Positions 19,953 to 27,146 of a stretch of 64,000 nucleotides of DNA are shown in pieces. Every line of letters begins with the position of its first letter. The stretch's first letter is position 1. The translations under genes were made by a program, and so were the position numbers. Origin of the DNA: an uncultured Eubacteriales bacterium (lineage in GTDB: Bacteria; Bacillota; Clostridia; Christensenellales; CAG-138); the NCBI GenBank assembly GCA_900549955.1, contig URQH01000006.1:8647-72646 (forward strand), given 5' to 3'. The notes below the pieces were generated by a model. That model ran no database searches. It was not told where the DNA came from and saw nothing but the letters and a program-made list of their open reading frames with translations.

Positions 19953-21236
19953 TCACGCCTCGAAGCGGGAACGGTCGATCCAGAGCCCAAGCGCCGGGTT
20001 GGGGATGAAGTAGACCTCTTCCCCGTCCGGCATGGTGTTGTATCCATAGTGCAGCTTTTCCGGGTCATACCGCCGCACCGTTTCGTCATAGTCTGCCCAG
20101 CCAAAGTGCACGCCTTCGATCTCCTCGCGCGTGATGTGCGGCCGGACGGCATAGGTGATGGAGAACCGCCCGTCGGACGAGCCGTGGATCAGGTGCGCGG
20201 CCGCGCCCATGTTGTCGCGCAGGTCCTGGTTGGCCGGGTCGCGGAACAGCTCCAGCACGCGCAGGCGGCCGCAGTAGCCGTATTTCCGGATGAGTTTATC
20301 GATCTCCGGGTCCTCGCCAAAATGGCTGACGCCCGGCGCAAGCACGAGCAGCTCGCCGCCGTCCGCAATCGCCATGCGCGTGCGATAGACCGATTTGTTG
20401 CCCAGCCAGGTGGTGTGGAACTCCTTCGGGTCCAGATATACGATGCACTTTTTGATGCCGGTTTCCACAAAGTCCATGTTCTTCTGCTGCGCCAGCGCAA
20501 TGGCCTCTTCGAGCACCTTGCGCGTGTCGCCGATGAACAGGCCGTGCGTGCGGATGTGGCCGCCCGGCGCAGTCGTGACCGTCAGGGCAAACAAAATGGG
20601 CCGCTCGGACAGATAGTGCGCAAGCGCATAGTCCAGGATCTTGCGCACGGGCGTGTGGTCGCGCCCCATCATGCGCTCCATGCCATACACGGCGCCGACC
20701 ATGTGGCTCTTGTTGATCATGTCGCTGCCGCCCACGCCGACAAACAGGTTCTTCGAGTGGTTCGCCATGCCGATGACCTCGTGCGGCACCACCTGCCCGA
20801 CGGACAGGATCAGCTCGTAGGCCGGGTCCATGACGCGGCGGTTGATCTCCACGCTCACGGGATCGTTCCACAGCCCCTCCGTGATCTTCGTCAGGTAGCT
20901 GGCAGGTACCTCGCCCAGGCGCACCACGTCCGTGCGCCAGTTGTGCGGGATGAATTTTTCAAACGGGATGTCGCCGAACATGTCGGCCGCTTCCGCCTCG
21001 GTGACCGGCACGTGCGTGCCAAGCGCAGGCAGGATGTCCACCTCGCAGCCCATGTCGGTCAGCAGGTGGTAGTAGATGTTTGTGATAAATCCGGCGTTGG
21101 AATGGTAACGCGTGTAGTCCGGCGGAATCAGCAGCGCCTTTTTGGGCGAACGCCCCTCGAGCGAGCGCACCAGCGCGGCGCGCACGTCCTCGCGGCTCAG
21201 CCCCTCTTCCGTATCGGCACGATAAAACAGCTCCAT
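19953..21236 (-). CDS. LarA-family nickel-pincer hydroxyacid racemase/epimerase (candidate D-gluconate 2-epimerase)
   Basis: This 427-residue protein has the lactate racemase (DUF2088) pattern. The N-terminal motif is PPDYTRYHSN; His75 is in ALGTH, His152 in VVPHE, Lys162 in NHSKN and His178 in KSHM. In LarA the equivalents are His108, His174, Lys184 (covalent cofactor) and His200 (nickel ligand). The 10- and 16-residue spacings of the last three are identical. The family racemises or epimerises 2-hydroxyacids, and members acting as D-gluconate 2-epimerases are known. It is the last gene of the uxaC-kinase-gnd operon. The start at 21236 is set by AAAGAGG. Epimerising D-mannonate to D-gluconate is inferred from context. 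Cofactor genes larB, larC and larE are not in the window. Confidence 0.85.
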   Translation of the reverse strand: MELFYRADTEEGLSREDVRAALVRSLEGRSPKKALLIPPDYTRYHSNAGFITNIYYHLLTDMGCEVDILPALGTHVPVTEAEAADMFGDIPFEKFIPHNWRTDVVRLGEVPASYLTKITEGLWNDPVSVEINRRVMDPAYELILSVGQVVPHEVIGMANHSKNLFVGVGGSDMINKSHMVGAVYGMERMMGRDHTPVRKILDYALAHYLSERPILFALTVTTAPGGHIRTHGLFIGDTRKVLEEAIALAQQKNMDFVETGIKKCIVYLDPKEFHTTWLGNKSVYRTRMAIADGGELLVLAPGVSHFGEDPEIDKLIRKYGYCGRLRVLELFRDPANQDLRDNMGAAAHLIHGSSDGRFSITYAVRPHITREEIEGVHFGWADYDETVRRYDPEKLHYGYNTMPDGEEVYFIPNPALGLWIDRSRFEA

Positions 21237-21266
21237 ATCAGGCAACCTCTTTCTCTGAAAGTCAAA

Positions 21267-21339
21267 TGCCGTCTCGTCCGACGGCAGGGGAATATGAAAC
21301 GCATTCTGCGCCCGCGCCCGGAACCGGGCGCGGGCGCAG
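21267..21339 (-). other. Two hairpins between gnd and the LarA-like gene
   Basis: A perfect 16-bp GC stem with almost no loop (CTGCGCCCGCGCCCGG with its complement, 21306-21339) lies just after gnd. A 7-bp stem (TGCCGTC/GACGGCA, 21267-21286) lies just before the LarA-like gene. Neither has a T-run on the minus strand. They may set differential mRNA stability inside the operon. Confidence 0.6.
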
Positions 21340-21361
21340 GCAGTATGCAGCATAAAACGGG

Positions 21362-22813
21362 TCAGACGTTGTACGTGGAAGCGGACGTGTTCCCGCCGTG
21401 CCCCGTCCAGTTGGTGTGGAAGAACTGGCCGCGCGGGCTGTCCAACCGCTCATAGGTGTGCGCGCCAAAGTAGTCGCGCTGGGCCTGCAGCAGGTTGGCC
21501 GGCAGCTTCTCGGTGGTATATCCGTCAAAGTAGCTGAGCGCGGAGGAGAACGCCGGCATCGGAATGCCATGCCGCACCGCCTCGGCCACGACGTCGCGCC
21601 ACGCGGGGACGAGCGCCTTGATGGTTTCCCCGAAATACGGGTCGAGCAGCAGGTTCCCGAGCTGTGGATTCTTGTCGTACGCCTCTTTGATCTTGCCGAG
21701 GAACACCGAGCGGATGATGCAGCCGCCGCGCCACATGAGCGCGATGCCGCCATAGTTCAGGTTCCAGCCGTAGGTCTTGGCCGCGGCGCGCATGAGCGTA
21801 TAGCCCTGCGCATACGAGATGATCTTCGACGCATACAGCGCTTTGCGCACCTTTTCAATGAACGCGGCGCGGTCGGCGCACTCGATCTGCACCCCAGCCT
21901 TGGGGAACGCCTTCGCCGCCTCGACCCGCTCTTCCTTCATGGCCGACAGGCAGCGGGCAAACACGGCCTCGCCGATCAACGTGAGCGGCACGCCCTCGTC
22001 AAGCGCGGCGATGCCCGTCCACTTGCCGGTACCCTTCTGGCCGGCGGTATCCAGGATCTTGTCGACGATGGGCTGCCCATCGGTGTCCTTGTAGGCCAGG
22101 ATGTCGCGCGTGATCTCGATCAAGTAGCTGTCCAGCTCCGTCTCGTTCCACGCCTTGAACACCTCGTGCATCTCGTCCGCGCTCATGCCCAGGCCGTCGC
22201 GCATGAGCTGGTACGCCTCGCAAATGAGCTGCATGTCGCCGTACTCAATGCCGTTGTGCACCATCTTCACAAAGTGGCCGGCGCCGTTTTCGCCCACCCA
22301 GTCGCAGCAGGGGGAGCCGTCCTCCACCTTCGCGCAGATGGCCTGGAACACGTCCTTCACAAACGGCCATGCGGCCGGGGAACCGCCGGGCATCATGGAC
22401 GGCCCCTTGAGCGCGCCCTCTTCGCCGCCGGACACGCCGGTGCCGATGTACAGCAGCCCCTTGGACTCCACATACTGCGTCCTGCGGATGGTATCCGGGA
22501 AGTGGCTGTTGCCGCCGTCGATCAGGATGTCGCCCTTCTCCAGCAGCGGGATCAGCTGGTCGATCAGCTGGTCGACCGCGGCGCCCGCCTTGACCATCAT
22601 CATCACGCGGCGGGGCTTCTTCAGGTTGGCCACCAGCTCTTCGAGCGAGTAGGTGCCGATGATGTTCAGGCCCTTGGCGCGGCCCTCCACAAAGTTCTTC
22701 ACCTTGGACGTGGTGCGGTTGTACACCGCGACCGTAAAGCCCTTGGACTCCATGTTCATGACCAGGTTTTCACCCATGACCGCAAGGCCGATCAGGCCGA
22801 TATCCGCTTTCAT
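21362..22813 (-). CDS. gnd: 6-phosphogluconate dehydrogenase, decarboxylating
   Basis: This 483-residue enzyme oxidatively decarboxylates 6-phosphogluconate to ribulose 5-phosphate. It has the Rossmann motif GLIGLAVMGENL and the NRT cofactor motif (VYNRTTSK) that in this family contacts the 2'-phosphate of NADP. It also has the catalytic segment GAGHFVKMVHNGIEYGDMQL with Lys and Glu. Length and C-terminal domain are those of the long form. It lies between a PfkB kinase and a LarA-like epimerase in a uronate operon, which is unusual. In that context its substrate would be supplied by phosphorylation of gluconate made in the same pathway. Confidence 0.96.
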   Translation of the reverse strand: MKADIGLIGLAVMGENLVMNMESKGFTVAVYNRTTSKVKNFVEGRAKGLNIIGTYSLEELVANLKKPRRVMMMVKAGAAVDQLIDQLIPLLEKGDILIDGGNSHFPDTIRRTQYVESKGLLYIGTGVSGGEEGALKGPSMMPGGSPAAWPFVKDVFQAICAKVEDGSPCCDWVGENGAGHFVKMVHNGIEYGDMQLICEAYQLMRDGLGMSADEMHEVFKAWNETELDSYLIEITRDILAYKDTDGQPIVDKILDTAGQKGTGKWTGIAALDEGVPLTLIGEAVFARCLSAMKEERVEAAKAFPKAGVQIECADRAAFIEKVRKALYASKIISYAQGYTLMRAAAKTYGWNLNYGGIALMWRGGCIIRSVFLGKIKEAYDKNPQLGNLLLDPYFGETIKALVPAWRDVVAEAVRHGIPMPAFSSALSYFDGYTTEKLPANLLQAQRDYFGAHTYERLDSPRGQFFHTNWTGHGGNTSASTYNV

Positions 22814-22883
22814 GATTCTACTCCTTTGATGTTTTATATAGTGGGATTTCCGTCGTCATGCCGCTCCCGTGCGGGAACGGGGT

Positions 22884-23942
22884 TCAGCGTTTCACACGGG
22901 CGTTGCCGCTCCAGACCGCCCAGACCTGCTCCTCGTCGGCCGGCTGCGCATAGTCGTTGAGCATGGTGGCCGCCAGCGCGCCGGTCGCCCAGCCAAAGTG
23001 CAGGCAGTCCTCGGCACTCCAGCCCTTGAGCACGCCGTACAGCAGGCCGCCCACAAACCCGTCGCCGCCGCCGATGCGATCCAGCACCTGGATCGGCCGC
23101 GGTTCGGCCACGTGCCACTCGCCGTCGCGCAGCAGGATGGCGCCCCAGAGGTGCTCGTTCGCGCTGACGACCTGGCGCAGCGTGGTGGCAAACGTCGTAG
23201 CACCGGGATATTCCTTCTGCACGCGCAGGATCATCTCCTTGAAGCTGTCGAGCTTGGACGCGAGGTCCTTGCCGCCCGCCTCGGGCCCCTGGACGCCCAG
23301 GCACAGCTGGAAGTCCTCTTCGTTGCCGATCAGGATGTCGGACACGGACGCGATCTCGCGGAAGATCGCGGAGAGCTCCTCCTCGCGGCCCTTCCAGAAG
23401 GACGCCCGATAGTTGAGGTCAAACGAAATGCGCGTGCCATATTTCTTGGCGGCGCGCGCCAGCTCCAGGCAGAAGATGCCCGTCTCATGCGACAGCGCAG
23501 CGATCAGGCCGGAGAGGTGCAGCACCTCCACGCCCTCCTCGCCAAAGATACGCGGCAGGTCGAAGTCCTTCACGTTCAGCGTCCGCCCCACTTCCCCGGC
23601 ACGATCGTTCTGCACGCGCGGGCCACGCAGACCAAAGCCGCTGTCGGCAATGTTGAACTGGTGCCGGTAGCCCCACGGGCCGCCCTGCGGCACTTCCTTG
23701 CCCTCATACTCCATGTTGCGGCTGCGCAGGTCGGCCTTGATGAACGCGGCGATGGGGGAACCCTCGACAAACGTGGTCAGCACCTTGACCGGCAGACCCA
23801 GCGCGGCCGGCACGGTGGCGACGTTGGTCTCGGCGCTCGTGGCCTGCATGTAGAAATTGTGGCTGATGTGTACGGGTTGACGGTCGACCGGCGTGATGCG
23901 CACGCCCATGCTGGTCGGGACGACGAGTGCGTAACGTTTCAT
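22884..23942 (-). CDS. PfkB-family sugar-acid kinase (KdgK-like; candidate gluconate kinase)
   Basis: This 352-residue ribokinase-type kinase begins KRYALVVPTSMGVRITP and carries the anion-hole/catalytic motif as RIGGGDGFVGG, with the base Asp (the usual form is GAGD). ISFDLNYRASFWKG and ILIGNEEDFQLCLG match the 2-keto-3-deoxygluconate kinase-like branch. By homology alone it would be called KDG kinase, but the locus has neither the dehydratase that makes KDG nor the KDPG aldolase. It has gnd directly downstream. A gluconate 6-kinase role is therefore at least as likely (inference). The ATG at 23942 follows a GGAGGAGT ribosome binding site and comes 19 bases after uxaC. Confidence 0.85.
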   Translation of the reverse strand: MKRYALVVPTSMGVRITPVDRQPVHISHNFYMQATSAETNVATVPAALGLPVKVLTTFVEGSPIAAFIKADLRSRNMEYEGKEVPQGGPWGYRHQFNIADSGFGLRGPRVQNDRAGEVGRTLNVKDFDLPRIFGEEGVEVLHLSGLIAALSHETGIFCLELARAAKKYGTRISFDLNYRASFWKGREEELSAIFREIASVSDILIGNEEDFQLCLGVQGPEAGGKDLASKLDSFKEMILRVQKEYPGATTFATTLRQVVSANEHLWGAILLRDGEWHVAEPRPIQVLDRIGGGDGFVGGLLYGVLKGWSAEDCLHFGWATGALAATMLNDYAQPADEEQVWAVWSGNARVKR

Positions 23943-23961
23943 GTGTGGACTCCTCCTGAAC

Positions 23962-25383
23962 TTATTTGATGATCTCGTCAAAGCGGAAATAGCGCAGCGC
24001 GTTGTTGTAGCTGATGTCGCGCACGATCTGCCCCAGCGCCTCGAGATCGGCCGGGTACTCGCCGTTTTCCACCAGCGTGCCAAATACGTTGCACAGGATG
24101 CGGCGGAAGTATTCGTGCCGCGTGTAGCTCAAAAAGCTGCGACTGTCCGTGAGCATGCCGACAAACGTGCTGACCACGCCCAGGTTCATGAGGTCGGTCA
24201 GCTGCTTTTCCATACCGGCCTTGTGGTCGTTGAACCACCAGGCGCTGCCCATCTGCACGCGCCCCGGCAGCTCTGCGTCGGTCTGGAAACAGCCCATGAC
24301 GGTGCCGATGATGCCGTTGTCCGCAGGGTTGAGCGAATAGAGGATCGTGCGCGGCAACGCATTGGCCTTCTCGAGCAGGTCGAGGAAGCGGGCCAGCCGC
24401 GGCGCGTTGTTGCCCTCGTCGTTCATCGCGTCGAACCCGGTGTCCGGCCCCAGCCGCTCGAACATGCGGGTCGAGTTGTTGCGGATGCAGCCAAAGTGGA
24501 GCTGCATGACCCAGCCGCGCGCACGGTATTCTTCGGCGCAAGCCAGCAGCAGCGCCGTCTGAAACGCCTCCGACTCGCGGCGGCTGACCGGTTCGCCCGC
24601 GCGTCCCTTGCGGAAGATGTCCTCCAGCTCGGCCTCCGTGGCCAGCTCGCAAAGCGCCGTGTCGATGCCGTGGTCGCTCACGCGGCAGCCGTGCGCATCG
24701 AAATATGCAATGCGCTCCCGCAGCGCGTCCCGCAACCCGTCCATGCTCTGGATCGGGTGCCCGCACGCCGCCTCCAGGCGCTGGAGATATTCGCCAAAGT
24801 CGGGCTTGTCCGCGCGCATGGCCTTGTCCGGCCGAAACGCCGGCAGCACGGCCACCGGGCACGTCGGGTCTGCGGCGATGCGCTCGTGCGCCTTCAGGTC
24901 GTCCGCCGGATCGTCGGTGGTGCAGATGAGCCGGACGTCGCTCTTTTTGATGATGCCGCGCACGCTCATGTCCGGCTGCTGCAGGATCTCGTTGCAGGCG
25001 CGGTAGACGGCCTTGCCATTGCACCCGGTGAGCGGTTCGTCAATGCCGAAATACCGCTGCAGCTCCAGATGCGTCCAGTGATAGAGCGGATTGCCGACGA
25101 GCTTTGGCACCGTCTCCGCCCAGGCGAGGAACTTGTCCTCCGGGTCGGCGTCGCCGGTCACCAGGCGCTCCGGCACGCCGGCGGAGCGCATGGCGCGCCA
25201 CTTGTAGTGATCGCCGCCCAGCCACACGTCGGTAATGGACGTGTAGCGGCGGTCGTCCGCGATCTCAGCCGGGTTGATGTGGCAATGGTAATCGACAATG
25301 GGCATACGCGCCGCATGCTCGTGATACAGTGTCTTTGCCGCGTCAGAGGTCAGCAGAAAATCCTTGTCCAGAAACGGCTTCAT
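23962..25383 (-). CDS. uxaC: Uronate isomerase (glucuronate/galacturonate isomerase)
   Basis: This 473-residue amidohydrolase-fold enzyme converts D-glucuronate to D-fructuronate and D-galacturonate to D-tagaturonate. It starts MKPFLDKDFLLTSDAAKTLY and has the metal-binding VDYHCHINPAEIADDRRY segment. Further motifs are the YHWTHLELQRYFGI helix and the C-terminal WWFNDHKAGMEKQL and VGMLTDSRSFLSYTRHEYFRRI. Its length is typical. The ATG at 25383 follows AAGAGGG. It is the first gene of the minus arm, with PfkB kinase, gnd and the LarA-like gene following. Its promoter faces that of uxaE. Confidence 0.97.
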   Translation of the reverse strand: MKPFLDKDFLLTSDAAKTLYHEHAARMPIVDYHCHINPAEIADDRRYTSITDVWLGGDHYKWRAMRSAGVPERLVTGDADPEDKFLAWAETVPKLVGNPLYHWTHLELQRYFGIDEPLTGCNGKAVYRACNEILQQPDMSVRGIIKKSDVRLICTTDDPADDLKAHERIAADPTCPVAVLPAFRPDKAMRADKPDFGEYLQRLEAACGHPIQSMDGLRDALRERIAYFDAHGCRVSDHGIDTALCELATEAELEDIFRKGRAGEPVSRRESEAFQTALLLACAEEYRARGWVMQLHFGCIRNNSTRMFERLGPDTGFDAMNDEGNNAPRLARFLDLLEKANALPRTILYSLNPADNGIIGTVMGCFQTDAELPGRVQMGSAWWFNDHKAGMEKQLTDLMNLGVVSTFVGMLTDSRSFLSYTRHEYFRRILCNVFGTLVENGEYPADLEALGQIVRDISYNNALRYFRFDEIIK

Positions 25384-25486
25384 AGATACCCTCTTTTCCT
25401 GTTGTTCGGTATGGTGTTCCAGATGGGTCAGGCACGCCGTAGCATGCCGCAAGAGGCCAAACGCCCCCTGTTGCAGCCAGTATATC

Positions 25487-25498
25487 ACTAGTATATCA
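25487..25498 (-). promoter_or_regulatory. uxaC promoter region with TGATATACTAGT element
   Basis: On the minus strand TGATATACTAGT contains an extended -10 (TGA-TATACT), and TGATATACT is repeated two bases further on. The -35 is weak. The same 12-mer occurs at the facing uxaE promoter, which suggests a common regulator, although TGATATACT itself also appears at unrelated promoters here. Confidence 0.55.
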
Positions 25499-25588
25499 GA
25501 AAAGCAATACGGCAAATGACTTTTTTCCGAAATCCAGAAAAATAAGGAGGTTTCCCGTAAAAACCGCCCGAAAATGTGATATATTTGT

Positions 25589-25619
25589 TTGACATTCCCG
25601 GCAATGGTGATATACTAGT
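25589..25619 (+). promoter_or_regulatory. uxaE promoter with the shared TGATATACTAGT element
   Basis: A perfect TTGACA (25589-25594), 16 bases, and TATACT (25611-25616) form the promoter of the plus arm. TGATATACTAGT at 25608-25619 is identical to the element at the uxaC promoter. It is a candidate site for the GntR regulator at the end of this arm. Confidence 0.7.
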
Positions 25620-25673
25620 CTCGTACGATTCTTTGCAACCGGCCCACAACATACTTGAGGAGGAAACTGTTCC

Positions 25674-27122
25674 ATGCACAGCACCATCGAGTCTCTCCTT
25701 GCCACCCTCCGCAGCCGCGGCGATCTGCGCGTCTATGACCGCTCTGCCGATGCGGCGGAGGGCACCGCATGCGCCATCGTCAGCCGCGCCGGGCAGAAAT
25801 ACCTTGCGCTCGCCGGCGACCGCGCCGCCCGGTTTGCGGGCCACGATGAGGGCGGCGTACGGCTCTGCCCGCTCACCGTGGAGAATGCGCAGGCGCTGCA
25901 GGCGCTGTTCCCCTATGCCAGGCCTGCCAGCCACGCCGGCCACGCGTTCACCATGGGTCTTGGCGACCGGCTCGGCCTCGCCACGCCCGGCCACGTGCGC
26001 GCCATTGCCGGATACGGCGTCTATCCGGTGCTCGCGCAGCAGTCCATCCGGGAGCTGACGCTCACGAATCGCACGTTTGCCGACGTGATCGCCGCCGCCA
26101 CGTTCGGCGTGTTCCAGGAGGGCTACAAGGGCGGCTACGGCGCCGACGGCGACCACCTCAAAACGAAGGAAGAGATCCGCTATGCGCTCGAGAGCGGCTG
26201 CACGATGATCACGCTGGACTGTTCCGAGCACATCGACATCCACGCCGCCGCCAGTTCCGATGCGGAAGTGGACGCCGCCTATGCCGCGCTGCCGGCAGAA
26301 GTGCGCGACCACTATGAAGCCGCGTATCTGGGCAAGGAGCTGCCGGTCATCGGGCAGCTGAGCGCCGCGGAGCTCAAACGCATCGTCCTCGTATTCTGGA
26401 AGGCCGTCCGCCACGCGGAAAGCTGCTACCGTTATATCGACGAGATCAAGACCGCGGACGTGGACTTCGAGCTGTCCATCGATGAAACGCGCACGATCAC
26501 CACGCCTGCCGAACACTTCGTGGTGGCGCAGGAACTCGCCGGGCAGGGCGTGCATCCGGTCAGCGTCGCGCCGCACTTCTCCGGCGAATTTGAAAAGGGC
26601 ATCGAATACAGCGGCAACCTGAACGACTTTGCGCGCGACTTCATCATCCACCAGAAAATCGCAGATCACTTCGGCTACAAGCTGTCCGTCCATTCCGGCT
26701 CGGACAAATTTTCCGTGTTCTCCACGGTCGGCCGCGTGACGCATTGCCACGTACACGTCAAGACCGCGGGCACCAACTGGCTGGAGGCCATGCGCGTCGT
26801 CGCGCTGCACGATCCGGCGCTCTACCGCCGCGCGCACAAATTTGCGCTTGAGCATCGCGCCGAGGCGGAAAAATACTATCACGTGTCCACCGACCCGAAC
26901 GAGATCCCGAACATCGACCTGCAGAGCGACGCCTATCTGCCGGAATACCTGCAGCTGCCCGCCTCGCGGCAGACGCTCCATATCGCCTATGGCCTGCTGC
27001 TCAACGAAGCGTGGTTCAAAGAGGCGTTTTTCCCGTTCATGGCCGCGCACGAAGAAGAATATTACGCCGGGCTGGTGCAGCATATCGGCCGGCACCTGCT
27101 CTACCTCACGGCGGAGCGCTGA
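25674..27122 (+). CDS. uxaE: Tagaturonate epimerase family protein
   Basis: This 482-residue protein matches the UxaE family first described in Thermotoga, which converts D-tagaturonate to D-fructuronate. Recognisable segments are GHAFTMGLGDRLGLATPGH, FQEGYKGGYGADGDHLKT, DFELSIDETRTITTPAEHF and KLSVHSGSDKFSVF. It lets galacturonate enter the fructuronate branch, replacing the UxaA/UxaB route. It heads the plus arm and is followed after 24 bases by uxuB. A GGAGGA ribosome binding site precedes the ATG. With uxaC opposite, one reductase (UxuB) can serve both hexuronates. Confidence 0.92.
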   Translation: MHSTIESLLATLRSRGDLRVYDRSADAAEGTACAIVSRAGQKYLALAGDRAARFAGHDEGGVRLCPLTVENAQALQALFPYARPASHAGHAFTMGLGDRLGLATPGHVRAIAGYGVYPVLAQQSIRELTLTNRTFADVIAAATFGVFQEGYKGGYGADGDHLKTKEEIRYALESGCTMITLDCSEHIDIHAAASSDAEVDAAYAALPAEVRDHYEAAYLGKELPVIGQLSAAELKRIVLVFWKAVRHAESCYRYIDEIKTADVDFELSIDETRTITTPAEHFVVAQELAGQGVHPVSVAPHFSGEFEKGIEYSGNLNDFARDFIIHQKIADHFGYKLSVHSGSDKFSVFSTVGRVTHCHVHVKTAGTNWLEAMRVVALHDPALYRRAHKFALEHRAEAEKYYHVSTDPNEIPNIDLQSDAYLPEYLQLPASRQTLHIAYGLLLNEAWFKEAFFPFMAAHEEEYYAGLVQHIGRHLLYLTAER

Positions 27123-27146
27123 AATCAGAATCAAAGGAGAACGAGC

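Noticed and set aside
22884..23942. Plain annotation of the PfkB kinase as 2-keto-3-deoxygluconate kinase
   Set aside because: The sequence fits that branch, but no KDG-producing or KDPG-cleaving enzyme is in the locus; the substrate is left open.
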